12,647 bases of DNA from Candidatus Omnitrophota bacterium (GTDB lineage Bacteria; Omnitrophota; Koll11; VGKN01): positions 1 through 12,647 of the forward strand of contig VGKN01000018.1 in NCBI GenBank assembly GCA_016867055.1, read 5' to 3'. The notes under the pieces were generated by a model that was not told the DNA's origin, did no database searches, and was given only the letters and a program-made list of their open reading frames with translations. Shown here piece by piece: positions 1 to 6,252 of this stretch (the first letter of the stretch is position 1; each line of letters opens with the position of its first letter). The position numbers were made by a program, and so were the translations under genes.

Positions 1-325
1 CTCTTTTTTTAACCTGAAAGATATGCACTATAATACCTCCAAGGTCTATTAATATCCAATCCCCTTCTTTATAGCCCTCAATATGCCATTGTTTCAGTTT
101 GGATTTAGCTATAAAATCAAGGATTGTATCTGCTATTGTCTTGGCAGTCCTTGTTGAACTTGCAGAACAGATTACGAAGTAATCTGTATAACCTACAAGC
201 CCCCTCATATCCAGAATAACTAAATCTTGTGCCTTTTTACTCTGGGCAAGTTTAGCAATTAAAAGAACATTCTCTTTTTTCTCAGGAGTGATATCTTTTC
301 TTATTCTGTGCCCTCTATAAGGCAT
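1..325 (-). CDS. rsfS: Ribosomal silencing factor RsfS (3' end cut by window edge)
   Basis: RsfS binds ribosomal protein uL14 on the large subunit and blocks subunit joining when nutrients are scarce. I translated 108 codons from ATG at 325; the frame is still open at the window edge, so only a short C-terminal tail is missing. Family hallmarks are visible: an N-terminal helix around LLIAKLAQSKKAQDLVILD, the central TDYFVICSASSTRTAKTIAD segment (residues about 50-69), and the terminal W-x-LIDLGGIIVHIF block (residues about 91-103), which matches the conserved W-x-(L/I)-D-x-G-x(3)-VH-x-F signature. It starts 6 bases after the stop of the small zinc-ribbon gene, with AGGA about 4 bases ahead of the ATG, and so is probably translated from the same mRNA. 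A GTG codon directly precedes the ATG in frame; I prefer the ATG. In many bacteria this gene sits next to nadD, which here lies about 2.9 kb upstream. Confidence 0.93.
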   Translation of the reverse strand, partial: MPYRGHRIRKDITPEKKENVLLIAKLAQSKKAQDLVILDMRGLVGYTDYFVICSASSTRTAKTIADTILDFIAKSKLKQWHIEGYKEGDWILIDLGGIIVHIFQVKKR

Positions 326-331
326 CACTTC

Positions 332-475
332 CTAAGATTTATTAAGTATTCTATATAATCCTGTGCCACAATCAGGGCACTTTCCTTTCATAGCAGTTCT
401 TCCATTCTTCATGGTAACTTTCACTGCCTCTTTCATCTCTTTCTTAGATTTACACTTCACGCAATATGCATCCAT
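332..475 (-). CDS. Small zinc-ribbon protein, DUF5679 type (47 aa)
   Basis: A complete 47-residue ORF reads M-D-A-Y-C-V-K-C, then KNGRTAMKGKCPDCGTG, and ends YRILNKS. Two Cys pairs (C5/C8 in CVKC and C33/C36 in CPDC) form a treble-clef-like zinc ribbon. The pattern Y-C-V-K-C ... NGR-x-A-x-x-G-x-C-x-x-CGT fits the DUF5679 family of tiny bacterial proteins of unknown function. An excellent Shine-Dalgarno, AGGAGG at 484-489, lies 8 bases before the ATG. It is the first gene after the promoter and structured leader upstream, and its stop is 6 bases from rsfS, so the two are probably an operon. Zinc binding is inferred from the cysteines. A role in nucleic-acid or ribosome binding is only a guess from the fold type and the neighbour. 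Confidence 0.85.
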   Translation of the reverse strand: MDAYCVKCKSKKEMKEAVKVTMKNGRTAMKGKCPDCGTGLYRILNKS

Positions 476-489
476 TTATTATACCTCCT

Positions 490-676
490 ATGAGTCCCTC
501 TTCTTACTTTCGCAAGAAAACATGGGGATGAGTTATCCCCACCGTTTTGATTCGCTTTTGCGAATGCAAAACGAATCAGTGGGGGTAAATTCAGACATTC
601 AACTTATGTCATTACCTATCTGACGGCAAGGTAAACCTAACTACTGTCAGGTAGATATTCCATAAGTTGTGTCTTC
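490..676 (-). promoter_or_regulatory. Structured 5' leader of the DUF5679-rsfS transcript
   Basis: Between the predicted start of transcription (near 676) and the Shine-Dalgarno at 484-489, the RNA can fold into two strong structures. The first uses almost the very 5' end: arms 593-597/670-674 (AGACA/TGTCT), 601-608/661-668 (AACTTATG/CATAAGTT, perfect) and 616-624/646-654 (CTATCTGAC/GTCAGGTAG, one G-U), all nested. The second pairs 537-542 with 579-584 (CCCCAC/GTGGGG), 549-554 with 572-577 (GATTCG/CGAATC) and 556-561 with 566-571 (TTTTGC/GCAAAA) around a GAAT loop. The CCCC at 537-540 can instead pair with GGGG at 524-527 (stem GGGGAT/ATCCCC), giving mutually exclusive folds just before the ribosome site. 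I recognise no known riboswitch consensus. It may be a cis-regulatory RNA, or a genomic palindromic repeat that happens to sit in the leader. Confidence 0.5.
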
Positions 677-682
677 ATTTAA

Positions 683-710
683 ATTTTAACACATTGAGCT
701 CCCTTGTCAA
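683..710 (-). promoter_or_regulatory. Sigma-70-type promoter for DUF5679-rsfS
   Basis: On the minus strand a perfect -35 box TTGACA (705-710) is followed after 16 bp by TAAAAT (683-688), 5 of 6 matches to the -10 consensus. Predicted transcription starts near 676, giving a leader of about 200 nt. The -35 box sits inside a perfect 13-nt palindrome CCCTTG-A-CAAGGG (701-713), which could be an operator; that part is inference. The spacer from 757 down to 714 behind it, after the CNNM gene stop, shows no convincing intrinsic terminator, so read-through from upstream is possible. Confidence 0.65.
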
Positions 711-756
711 GGGTTTAGAAGAGAATCAGGTATAAATCATTATAGAACATATCCCT

Positions 757-1785
757 CTAAAGGAGATTATTCTGCATCTTTAAACTTTGTTCATCCTCTA
801 TCTCGCCGATTATCTCTTCTGTTAGGTCCTCCAGTGTAACAAGTCCCAGCGTATGGTTGGTATTGTCAACTACTATTGCCATGTGTATCCGTTTTTGCTT
901 AAAATCCCTAAGCAGGTCATTTACCTTTTTAGACTGATTTACAAAAAAGGCAGGATGTATAAGGTCTGGTATTATTATAAGCTGCTTATTCAACCATATA
1001 TGTAAAAGGTCTCTCGCGTAGACTATACCAATGATATTATCTATATTCTCCTTATAAACGGGCACCCGAGAATGACCTTCTTCAACAAACAAATTTAAGA
1101 GCTCATCCGCAGTTGCATCCACGCTTACAGCAACTATGTCTTTTCTTGGCACCATTACCTCAGAAGCAATTGTATCACCAAACTCAAATATACGATGTAG
1201 CATCTTCCTTTCCTCATCTAAAATAACACCCTCTTCCTTTCCAATTTCTATCATAAGTTTTAATTCCTCCTCCGTTATAAGAGGAGAGCGTTTTGTCTTT
1301 TCTATACCAAATAGACTTATTAGGAAATTACTAAATATTGTAAAAAATTTTACTATCGGGCTAAGGATACTTATTAAAAAATACATAGGTCCTGCAGAAA
1401 ATAAACTCACCTTTTCTGCCCTCTGTAAGGCAAATATCTTGGGTGTTATCTCGCAAAATATGAGTATAAAAATGGTAATTATAAGCGTTGATAAGCCAAT
1501 TATTATAAAATGGTTGCCAAATAGAAAAACAAATATAGATGTGCCAATCGCAGAGATTGCTATATTTACAAAATTATTGCTCACAAGGATTGTTGCGATA
1601 AGCCTATCAAGATTCGCAATTAAATCAAACGCAAGCTTAGCAAATCTAACCTTTTTTTCAACAAGATGTCTTAAGCGAATCTTTGAGATGGCTATAAGCG
1701 CGCTCTCAGCACTGGATAAAAAGGCAGAGATAACCGAAAGTAAAATTAAGAGTATTATAAAAATAGGGATAAGGTTAAGTTGCAT
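757..1785 (-). CDS. CNNM/CorC-type membrane protein with CBS pair, lacking the C-terminal CorC domain
   Basis: This 342-residue membrane protein of the CNNM (DUF21) family is likely involved in Mg2+ or other divalent cation transport or its control. Residues 1-160 form the DUF21 transmembrane domain: segments near 5-27, 60-90, 94-112 and 128-160, with the conserved SSAESAL motif (24-30), the NN-x-x-N region (70-74) and EITPK (112-116). Residues 165-200 are an acidic helical linker (TEEELKLMIEIGKEEG). A CBS pair follows at about 207-328, with GHSRVPVY, GIVYARDLL and GLVTLEDLTEEIIGEIEDE. In most relatives that last motif leads into a CorC/HlyC domain of about 80 residues; here the protein stops 12 residues later, and no matching sequence is visible downstream, so this is a short variant rather than an obvious frameshift. 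It starts 5 bases after the mgtE stop, without a clear Shine-Dalgarno, suggesting translational coupling. Confidence 0.88.
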   Translation of the reverse strand: MQLNLIPIFIILLILLSVISAFLSSAESALIAISKIRLRHLVEKKVRFAKLAFDLIANLDRLIATILVSNNFVNIAISAIGTSIFVFLFGNHFIIIGLSTLIITIFILIFCEITPKIFALQRAEKVSLFSAGPMYFLISILSPIVKFFTIFSNFLISLFGIEKTKRSPLITEEELKLMIEIGKEEGVILDEERKMLHRIFEFGDTIASEVMVPRKDIVAVSVDATADELLNLFVEEGHSRVPVYKENIDNIIGIVYARDLLHIWLNKQLIIIPDLIHPAFFVNQSKKVNDLLRDFKQKRIHMAIVVDNTNHTLGLVTLEDLTEEIIGEIEDEQSLKMQNNLL

Positions 1786-1790
1786 AAGGA

Positions 1791-3194
1791 TTAGATATGC
1801 CCTTTCAGCATAGGCAGAATAAACTGCGCCACTTTAAAATATATAATTAAACCTATAACATCTACTATGCTCGTGGTTATCGGACCAGCAAGTACCGCGG
1901 GGTCTAAACCAACTCTTTTTGATATTACCGGTAAAAATATGCCTGTGGCTATAGCTAAAAGAACAATTAAACCCATCGTAAGACCTACAACTAAAGCAAG
2001 TAAAAGGTCATGTTGTAAAAAGAATGCTCTCAATAACGCCACAAACCCTACTATGAACCCCATAAATAAGGCAGCAAAAAATTCCATCTTAACAACGCGC
2101 CATATGTTTTTAAATGTTACATCTCCTGTAGCAAACCCCCTTATAATAGTGATGGAGGTCTGCGCCCCTGCATTTCCGCCTGTATCAAGTAACATTGGTA
2201 TAAAAAATGCCAATGCAACCACGCTTCCTAAGGCATGTTCAAATGTCTTAAGCACAGTTCCAGTAAGAAAGTCAAAGATGAGGAGAAAAATAAGCCAACC
2301 AGCCCGGCGCTTTACAAGGCTAACTACATTTGACGCAGCATAACTAATCTCTTCGCCCTTTCTAACCGACATCTTTCCTATCTCGTATATATCCTTCGTA
2401 GCCTCCTTATGGATTAAATCTACAATATCATCCACTGTAATTATACCCACAAGCCTGTTATCTCCATTTATCACAGGAAGGTCGGATAAATCATACTTGG
2501 TAAAAAGTTTTGCTACCTCCTCGTCATCCAAGTCTACATTTACCTTTATTAATTCTACAGAACCCATTATGTCCCTTATGAGCATATCTGGAGGAGCAGA
2601 CAAGAGCATCTGTAAGCCAATCCCTCCTAGAAGCTTATGCTCATCGTCCGTCACATATGCTGAATATATGTTTCTTATCTGACCTGCGCGCTGGTGTTCC
2701 TGGATTTTTAAGATTGCCCGCCTTGCACTCATCTCTTTTTTTAACTCAACAAAATCTGTAGTCATTAAACTGCCTGCCGTACCTTCTTTAAAACTCATCA
2801 GTTTCTTTACATCATCCACCTCTTCCTTCTTCATTAAGCCGAAGAATTTCTTTATCACCCTTTCAGGCAAGTCTTTGAATAACCTTGCCCTTTCATCCGC
2901 CGCCATTTCGTTCAAAATCTGAGAAACCTCCTTGTTTCCAAGATTATTTAGGAGAAAGGACTGTTCATCAATCTTAAGGTTTTCAAATACCTCAATAGCC
3001 TTTTTTGTGCTGAGTAGTTTAAAGACTAAAACCTGCTCTTGAGATGTAAGGTTCTTAAAACCCTCTGAAAGGTCCATTGAGTGGATTTTTTTAAGAAGTT
3101 CTTTCAGTTCCTGGAATTTTTTTTCTTTCAAAAATTCTTTTATCTCTGGCAAAAAGAGGGCAAAAACATTAATGTTATTTGTCTGGACAGGCAT
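1791..3194 (-). CDS. mgtE: Magnesium transporter MgtE
   Basis: MgtE is a homodimeric inner-membrane Mg2+ channel whose cytosolic domains bind Mg2+ and close the pore when the cation is abundant. The 467 residues show the full family layout: an N-terminal helical superhelix domain (about 15-135), a CBS pair (about 140-270, including GIITVDDIVDLI at 250-261), a plug-helix region rich in charges (about 270-295), and five transmembrane helices (about 297-467). The pore signature PMLLDTGGNAGAQ lies at 333-345. The conserved acidic residue of the last helices is present in DPAVLAGPITTSIVD (431-445; D445). Length is typical. The start codon directly abuts the nadD stop (TAGATG) and the stop lies 5 bases before the CNNM gene, so nadD, mgtE and the CNNM gene look like one transcription unit. 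I saw no Mg2+-sensing leader (M-box type) here; the gene lacks its own leader. Confidence 0.96.
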   Translation of the reverse strand: MPVQTNNINVFALFLPEIKEFLKEKKFQELKELLKKIHSMDLSEGFKNLTSQEQVLVFKLLSTKKAIEVFENLKIDEQSFLLNNLGNKEVSQILNEMAADERARLFKDLPERVIKKFFGLMKKEEVDDVKKLMSFKEGTAGSLMTTDFVELKKEMSARRAILKIQEHQRAGQIRNIYSAYVTDDEHKLLGGIGLQMLLSAPPDMLIRDIMGSVELIKVNVDLDDEEVAKLFTKYDLSDLPVINGDNRLVGIITVDDIVDLIHKEATKDIYEIGKMSVRKGEEISYAASNVVSLVKRRAGWLIFLLIFDFLTGTVLKTFEHALGSVVALAFFIPMLLDTGGNAGAQTSITIIRGFATGDVTFKNIWRVVKMEFFAALFMGFIVGFVALLRAFFLQHDLLLALVVGLTMGLIVLLAIATGIFLPVISKRVGLDPAVLAGPITTSIVDVIGLIIYFKVAQFILPMLKGHI

Positions 3195-3764
3195 CTATCT
3201 GTATAATCCCTTTTTATTAATATAATTCCTTACAGCATCCGGAACAAGATACCTTATTGAGAGACCTTCACGTATACGTTTTCGTATCTGAGAGGAAGAA
3301 ACCTCAATGGGCGTTATAAGAACAAGTTCTGCCTCCTTTGGTAATTCTTTAAAAGGATAGCCCGGCCTATTTGCCACAACAAACTGGGAAAGTTTGAATA
3401 TATCATTTATATCCTTCCAGGAAAAAAGCTCACCTAAGGAATCTGAGCCGGTTATAAAAAAAAGTTTTGTGAACTTTCCATAGAGTTTCTTAAATTGTCT
3501 TAAGGTATCAACGGAATAGGATCTCCCACTGCGTCTAAGTTCTATATTAGAAATCTCAAAATTTGGATTGTCCTTAATGGCTATTTCTATCATCCTGTAT
3601 CGGTGGTCTGCGCTTACCAGCTCCTCCTCAATCTTATGAGGTGGGATAAAAGCGGGGACAAATATCACCTTATCTAAAGACAACTTGCTAAAGGCCTCCT
3701 CAGCAAGTATCAGGTGTCCTATATGGATGGGATTAAAGGTGCCTCCAAGTACTCCTATACGCAT
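3195..3764 (-). CDS. nadD: Nicotinate-nucleotide adenylyltransferase NadD
   Basis: NadD transfers AMP from ATP to nicotinate mononucleotide, giving deamido-NAD, a late cytosolic step shared by de novo and salvage NAD synthesis. The 189 residues carry the nucleotidyltransferase signature GGTFNPIHIGH (7-17) with the HxGH pair, the substrate-loop region FVPAFIPPHK (35-44), GSDS (106-109), and the ISSS-like motif VSSSQIRKRI (155-164) that binds the ATP phosphates. Length is typical. No good Shine-Dalgarno precedes the ATG at 3764; the codon is set by the conserved MRIGVLGGTF start. The gene follows proA after 96 bp containing a long inverted repeat, and its stop touches the start of mgtE. The frequent partner rsfS is not adjacent in this genome. 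Confidence 0.96.
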   Translation of the reverse strand: MRIGVLGGTFNPIHIGHLILAEEAFSKLSLDKVIFVPAFIPPHKIEEELVSADHRYRMIEIAIKDNPNFEISNIELRRSGRSYSVDTLRQFKKLYGKFTKLFFITGSDSLGELFSWKDINDIFKLSQFVVANRPGYPFKELPKEAELVLITPIEVSSSQIRKRIREGLSIRYLVPDAVRNYINKKGLYR

Positions 3765-3783
3765 TATAGTTATTTGCGTTCTT

Positions 3784-3830
3784 GAGTTACTTGGGTTTTA
3801 ACTCAATAACCCTATGAACTCAAGTAACTC
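3784..3830. repeat. Inverted repeat in the proA-nadD spacer
   Basis: Arms 3784-3797 (GAGTTACTTGGGTT) and 3817-3830 (AACTCAAGTAACTC) pair over 14 positions, 13 Watson-Crick and one G-U, with a 19-nt loop. GGGTT at 3793-3797 can also pair with AACCC at 3808-3812, and the loop carries an extra AACTCA copy, so alternative folds exist. On the transcribed (minus) strand no T-run follows the hairpin, so it is not a standard intrinsic terminator. It may be an mRNA processing or stability element between proA and nadD, or one copy of a dispersed repeat. Confidence 0.6.
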
Positions 3831-3860
3831 TATAACGATTTAGTGAATTCTACTTTTTTA

Positions 3861-5117
3861 TTAAACCCTTATCTGTCCTTCTCCAAATATTATATACTTA
3901 TATGTTGTAAGTTCTTTAAGCCCCATCGGTCCTCTTGCATGAAGTTTTTCTGTGCTTATACCTATCTCTGCACCCATGCCGAATTGTTCGCCATCGGTAA
4001 AACGGGTAGAGGCATTTACATAGACACAGGCAGAATCTACCTTACTTAAGAATTCCATTGCACTCTCATAATCATTGGTGACAATTGCATCAGAATGACT
4101 TGAGCCATACTTAGAAATATGCGCTATCGCCTCCTCAAGACTATCCACCACCCTTATGGACAATATCAGGTCTAAATACTCTGTATACCAGTCCTCCTCA
4201 GTCGCTACCTTTACTGCCTTCAATATGGCTCTGGTTTTATTACATCCCCTTAATTCTACATCTGCCTTCTTATAAAGGTCTGCCATCTGTGGAAGGAATT
4301 TTCTGGCAATCTCCTTATGGACTAATAGGGTCTCCATCGCATTGCATACACCAGGTCTTTGGACCTTTGCGTTATAGCATATCTTAAGAGCCATATCTAA
4401 GGAGGCGTGTTTATCCACATATGTATGACATACGCCTTTATAATGTTTAATGACAGGTATCTTTGATTTTTCTATGACTTCTTTAATCAGGGATTCTCCG
4501 CCCCTTGGTATGCATAGGTCAATATAATCGTTCATAGAAAGCAGACTTCCAATAACCTCTCTATTCTTGGTCATAATCATATTTAGGGTTCCACAAGGAA
4601 AACCCATTTTTTCTAAAACACCTTTCAATGTCTTAAATATTGCAATATTTGAATTAAACGCCTCGCTTCCTCCTCTTAATATAAGCACATTGGAGGATTT
4701 AAGGCAGAGTCCAATACAGTCGCTGGTGACATTTGGCCTTGATTCATAGATTATCAATATAACACCTATTGGCACCCTAATCTTACCAACCCTAAGCCCG
4801 TTTGGTCTCTGTCGCATTTCAAATATCTCACCTGCGGGACTATCCAAGGCTGCTATCTTTCTTAAACCCTCGCTCATTGATAGGATACGTGACCTATCAA
4901 GTGCGAGTCTATCAATCAGCGCCTTTGAAAGTCTTTTTGATTTTGCTTCATCTATATCCTTTTTGTTTTCTTTTAAAATATAATCTTGGGATTTTAGAAT
5001 GGCATCTGCCATAAGCAACAGAGCCTCATCTTTTTTAGACGCAGCGATACCGCATAATTTTTCCCTTGCCCCTTTGGCAAGTTTGCATATTTCTATTGCC
5101 TCGCTATACGCGGACAT
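3861..5117 (-). CDS. proA: Gamma-glutamyl phosphate reductase ProA
   Basis: ProA reduces gamma-glutamyl phosphate with NADPH to glutamate 5-semialdehyde, which cyclises and is reduced to proline. The 418 residues match the family length. Visible are the dinucleotide-binding aldehyde-dehydrogenase fold with VPIGVILIIYESRPNVTSD (115-133), LRGGSEAFNSN (147-157), the catalytic cysteine C258 in RPGVCNAMETLLVH, and the ProA signature VYVNASTRFTDGEQFGMGAE (365-384). The start ATG at 5117 has GAGAGG 5 bases upstream. It follows proB by 19 bp, the standard proB-proA pair, and the two enzymes act in sequence on an unstable acyl phosphate. Nothing in the catalytic core looks broken. Confidence 0.97.
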   Translation of the reverse strand: MSAYSEAIEICKLAKGAREKLCGIAASKKDEALLLMADAILKSQDYILKENKKDIDEAKSKRLSKALIDRLALDRSRILSMSEGLRKIAALDSPAGEIFEMRQRPNGLRVGKIRVPIGVILIIYESRPNVTSDCIGLCLKSSNVLILRGGSEAFNSNIAIFKTLKGVLEKMGFPCGTLNMIMTKNREVIGSLLSMNDYIDLCIPRGGESLIKEVIEKSKIPVIKHYKGVCHTYVDKHASLDMALKICYNAKVQRPGVCNAMETLLVHKEIARKFLPQMADLYKKADVELRGCNKTRAILKAVKVATEEDWYTEYLDLILSIRVVDSLEEAIAHISKYGSSHSDAIVTNDYESAMEFLSKVDSACVYVNASTRFTDGEQFGMGAEIGISTEKLHARGPMGLKELTTYKYIIFGEGQIRV

Positions 5118-5136
5118 ATTTACCTCTCTTTAAAAT

Positions 5137-6252
5137 TTAAATTATCACTAAGTTATCTCTATGGATTATCTCGTCATAATATTTGTAACCCAACTCCTGT
5201 TTTATCAAATCTGACCTTAATCCCTTAATCCTCTTTATCTCTTCAGAGGAATAATTGGTAAGGCCCCTTGCAAACTCATTGCCTTTTGTATCGGCAATCA
5301 CAACTATATCTCCTATCTTGAAATTTCCTGCGCAATCTAATATCCCGCTTGAGAGTAAACTCTTTTTCCTATCCCTCAATGCTATCTTCGCACCCTCATC
5401 AACCATTATCTCTCCGGAGGGTCTTGAACTATATGCAATCCAACGCTTTCTTGACACCAATCTCTCTTTTGGTAAAAAGACTGTTCCAACATCTCCTTTT
5501 TTTAGAATATTTATTAACACATCATCTATCCTACCATTGCCTAATATCATAGGTATGCCAGAATTGGTTGAAATCTTCGCTGCCTCTATCTTTGATGACA
5601 TTCCACCAACACATATCTCTTTGCTCGTGCCACATGCAAGAGACTCGATATAGGGTGTAATTCCCTTTACCTCTCTAACTACTCTATGCGAGCCTTTAGA
5701 GGTTAGTTCTTTCTCGTATAAACCATCCACATCAGATAATATTATGAGTAAATCTGCATCTACAAGATTAGCCACAAGACTCGATAAATAGTCATTATCC
5801 CCAAACTTTATCTCATCCACAGAAACAGTGTCATTTTCATTTACAACAGGAATTATAAAATACCTTAAAAGTGTATTCAATGTGTTTCTTGCATTTAAGT
5901 ATCTTTTTCTATCCATAAGATCCTCTCTGGTAAGTAATACCTGAGATACCTTAAAACCTTCTTTCGCAAATGACTCCTCCCACATTCTCATAAGTATGTT
6001 CTGTCCAACTGATGCCGTTGCCTGAAGCAAGGGTAAATCCTGCGGTCTATTTTTCAGGCCTAATACGCTCATACCAGCACATATTGCACCAGAACTTACA
6101 ATTATAACCTCATAGTTTTCCTTTAACAATCTTGATATTTGGTTTGTTAATCTTTTAAATACTGCGGAGTTCAGCTTATTTTTTTCAGCGATAACACTTG
6201 TTCCTATTTTTACTACAAGTCTTTTTATATCCTTTAATAAATTATTCCTCAA
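5137..6252 (-). CDS. proB: Glutamate 5-kinase ProB, TTG start
   Basis: ProB phosphorylates glutamate to gamma-glutamyl phosphate, the committed and usually proline-inhibited step of proline synthesis. The 371 residues comprise an amino-acid kinase domain (about 8-255) with VVKIGTSVI (13-21), IVSSGAICAGM (51-61), VVNENDTVS (136-144), FGDND (150-154), the nucleotide-binding region LLIILSDVDGLY (168-179) and VGGMSSKIEAA (215-225), followed by a PUA domain (about 275-355). The start is TTG: no ATG or GTG occurs before the conserved KIGTS, AAAGGA lies about 10 bases upstream, and the codon overlaps the obgE stop (TTGA). This indicates translational coupling to obgE. Confidence 0.96.
   Translation of the reverse strand: MRNNLLKDIKRLVVKIGTSVIAEKNKLNSAVFKRLTNQISRLLKENYEVIIVSSGAICAGMSVLGLKNRPQDLPLLQATASVGQNILMRMWEESFAKEGFKVSQVLLTREDLMDRKRYLNARNTLNTLLRYFIIPVVNENDTVSVDEIKFGDNDYLSSLVANLVDADLLIILSDVDGLYEKELTSKGSHRVVREVKGITPYIESLACGTSKEICVGGMSSKIEAAKISTNSGIPMILGNGRIDDVLINILKKGDVGTVFLPKERLVSRKRWIAYSSRPSGEIMVDEGAKIALRDRKKSLLSSGILDCAGNFKIGDIVVIADTKGNEFARGLTNYSSEEIKRIKGLRSDLIKQELGYKYYDEIIHRDNLVII

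Noticed and set aside
490..676. tRNA or a known riboswitch in the rsfS leader
   Set aside because: No T-loop GGTTCRA motif, acceptor pairing or known riboswitch consensus box was visible on either strand.
1136..1813. Plus-strand open frame of 225 codons
   Set aside because: It is the antisense shadow of the CNNM gene; the minus strand there encodes clear DUF21 and CBS motifs, and the plus-strand protein shows no recognisable domain.
1867..2343. Plus-strand open frame of 158 codons
   Set aside because: It lies wholly opposite the membrane domain of mgtE and has no recognisable motif.
3195..3260. Mg2+-sensing riboswitch ahead of mgtE
   Set aside because: mgtE starts immediately after the nadD stop, so there is no leader to hold one.
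3765..3860. Intrinsic terminator for proB-proA
   Set aside because: The hairpin is strong, but no T-run follows it on the minus strand.
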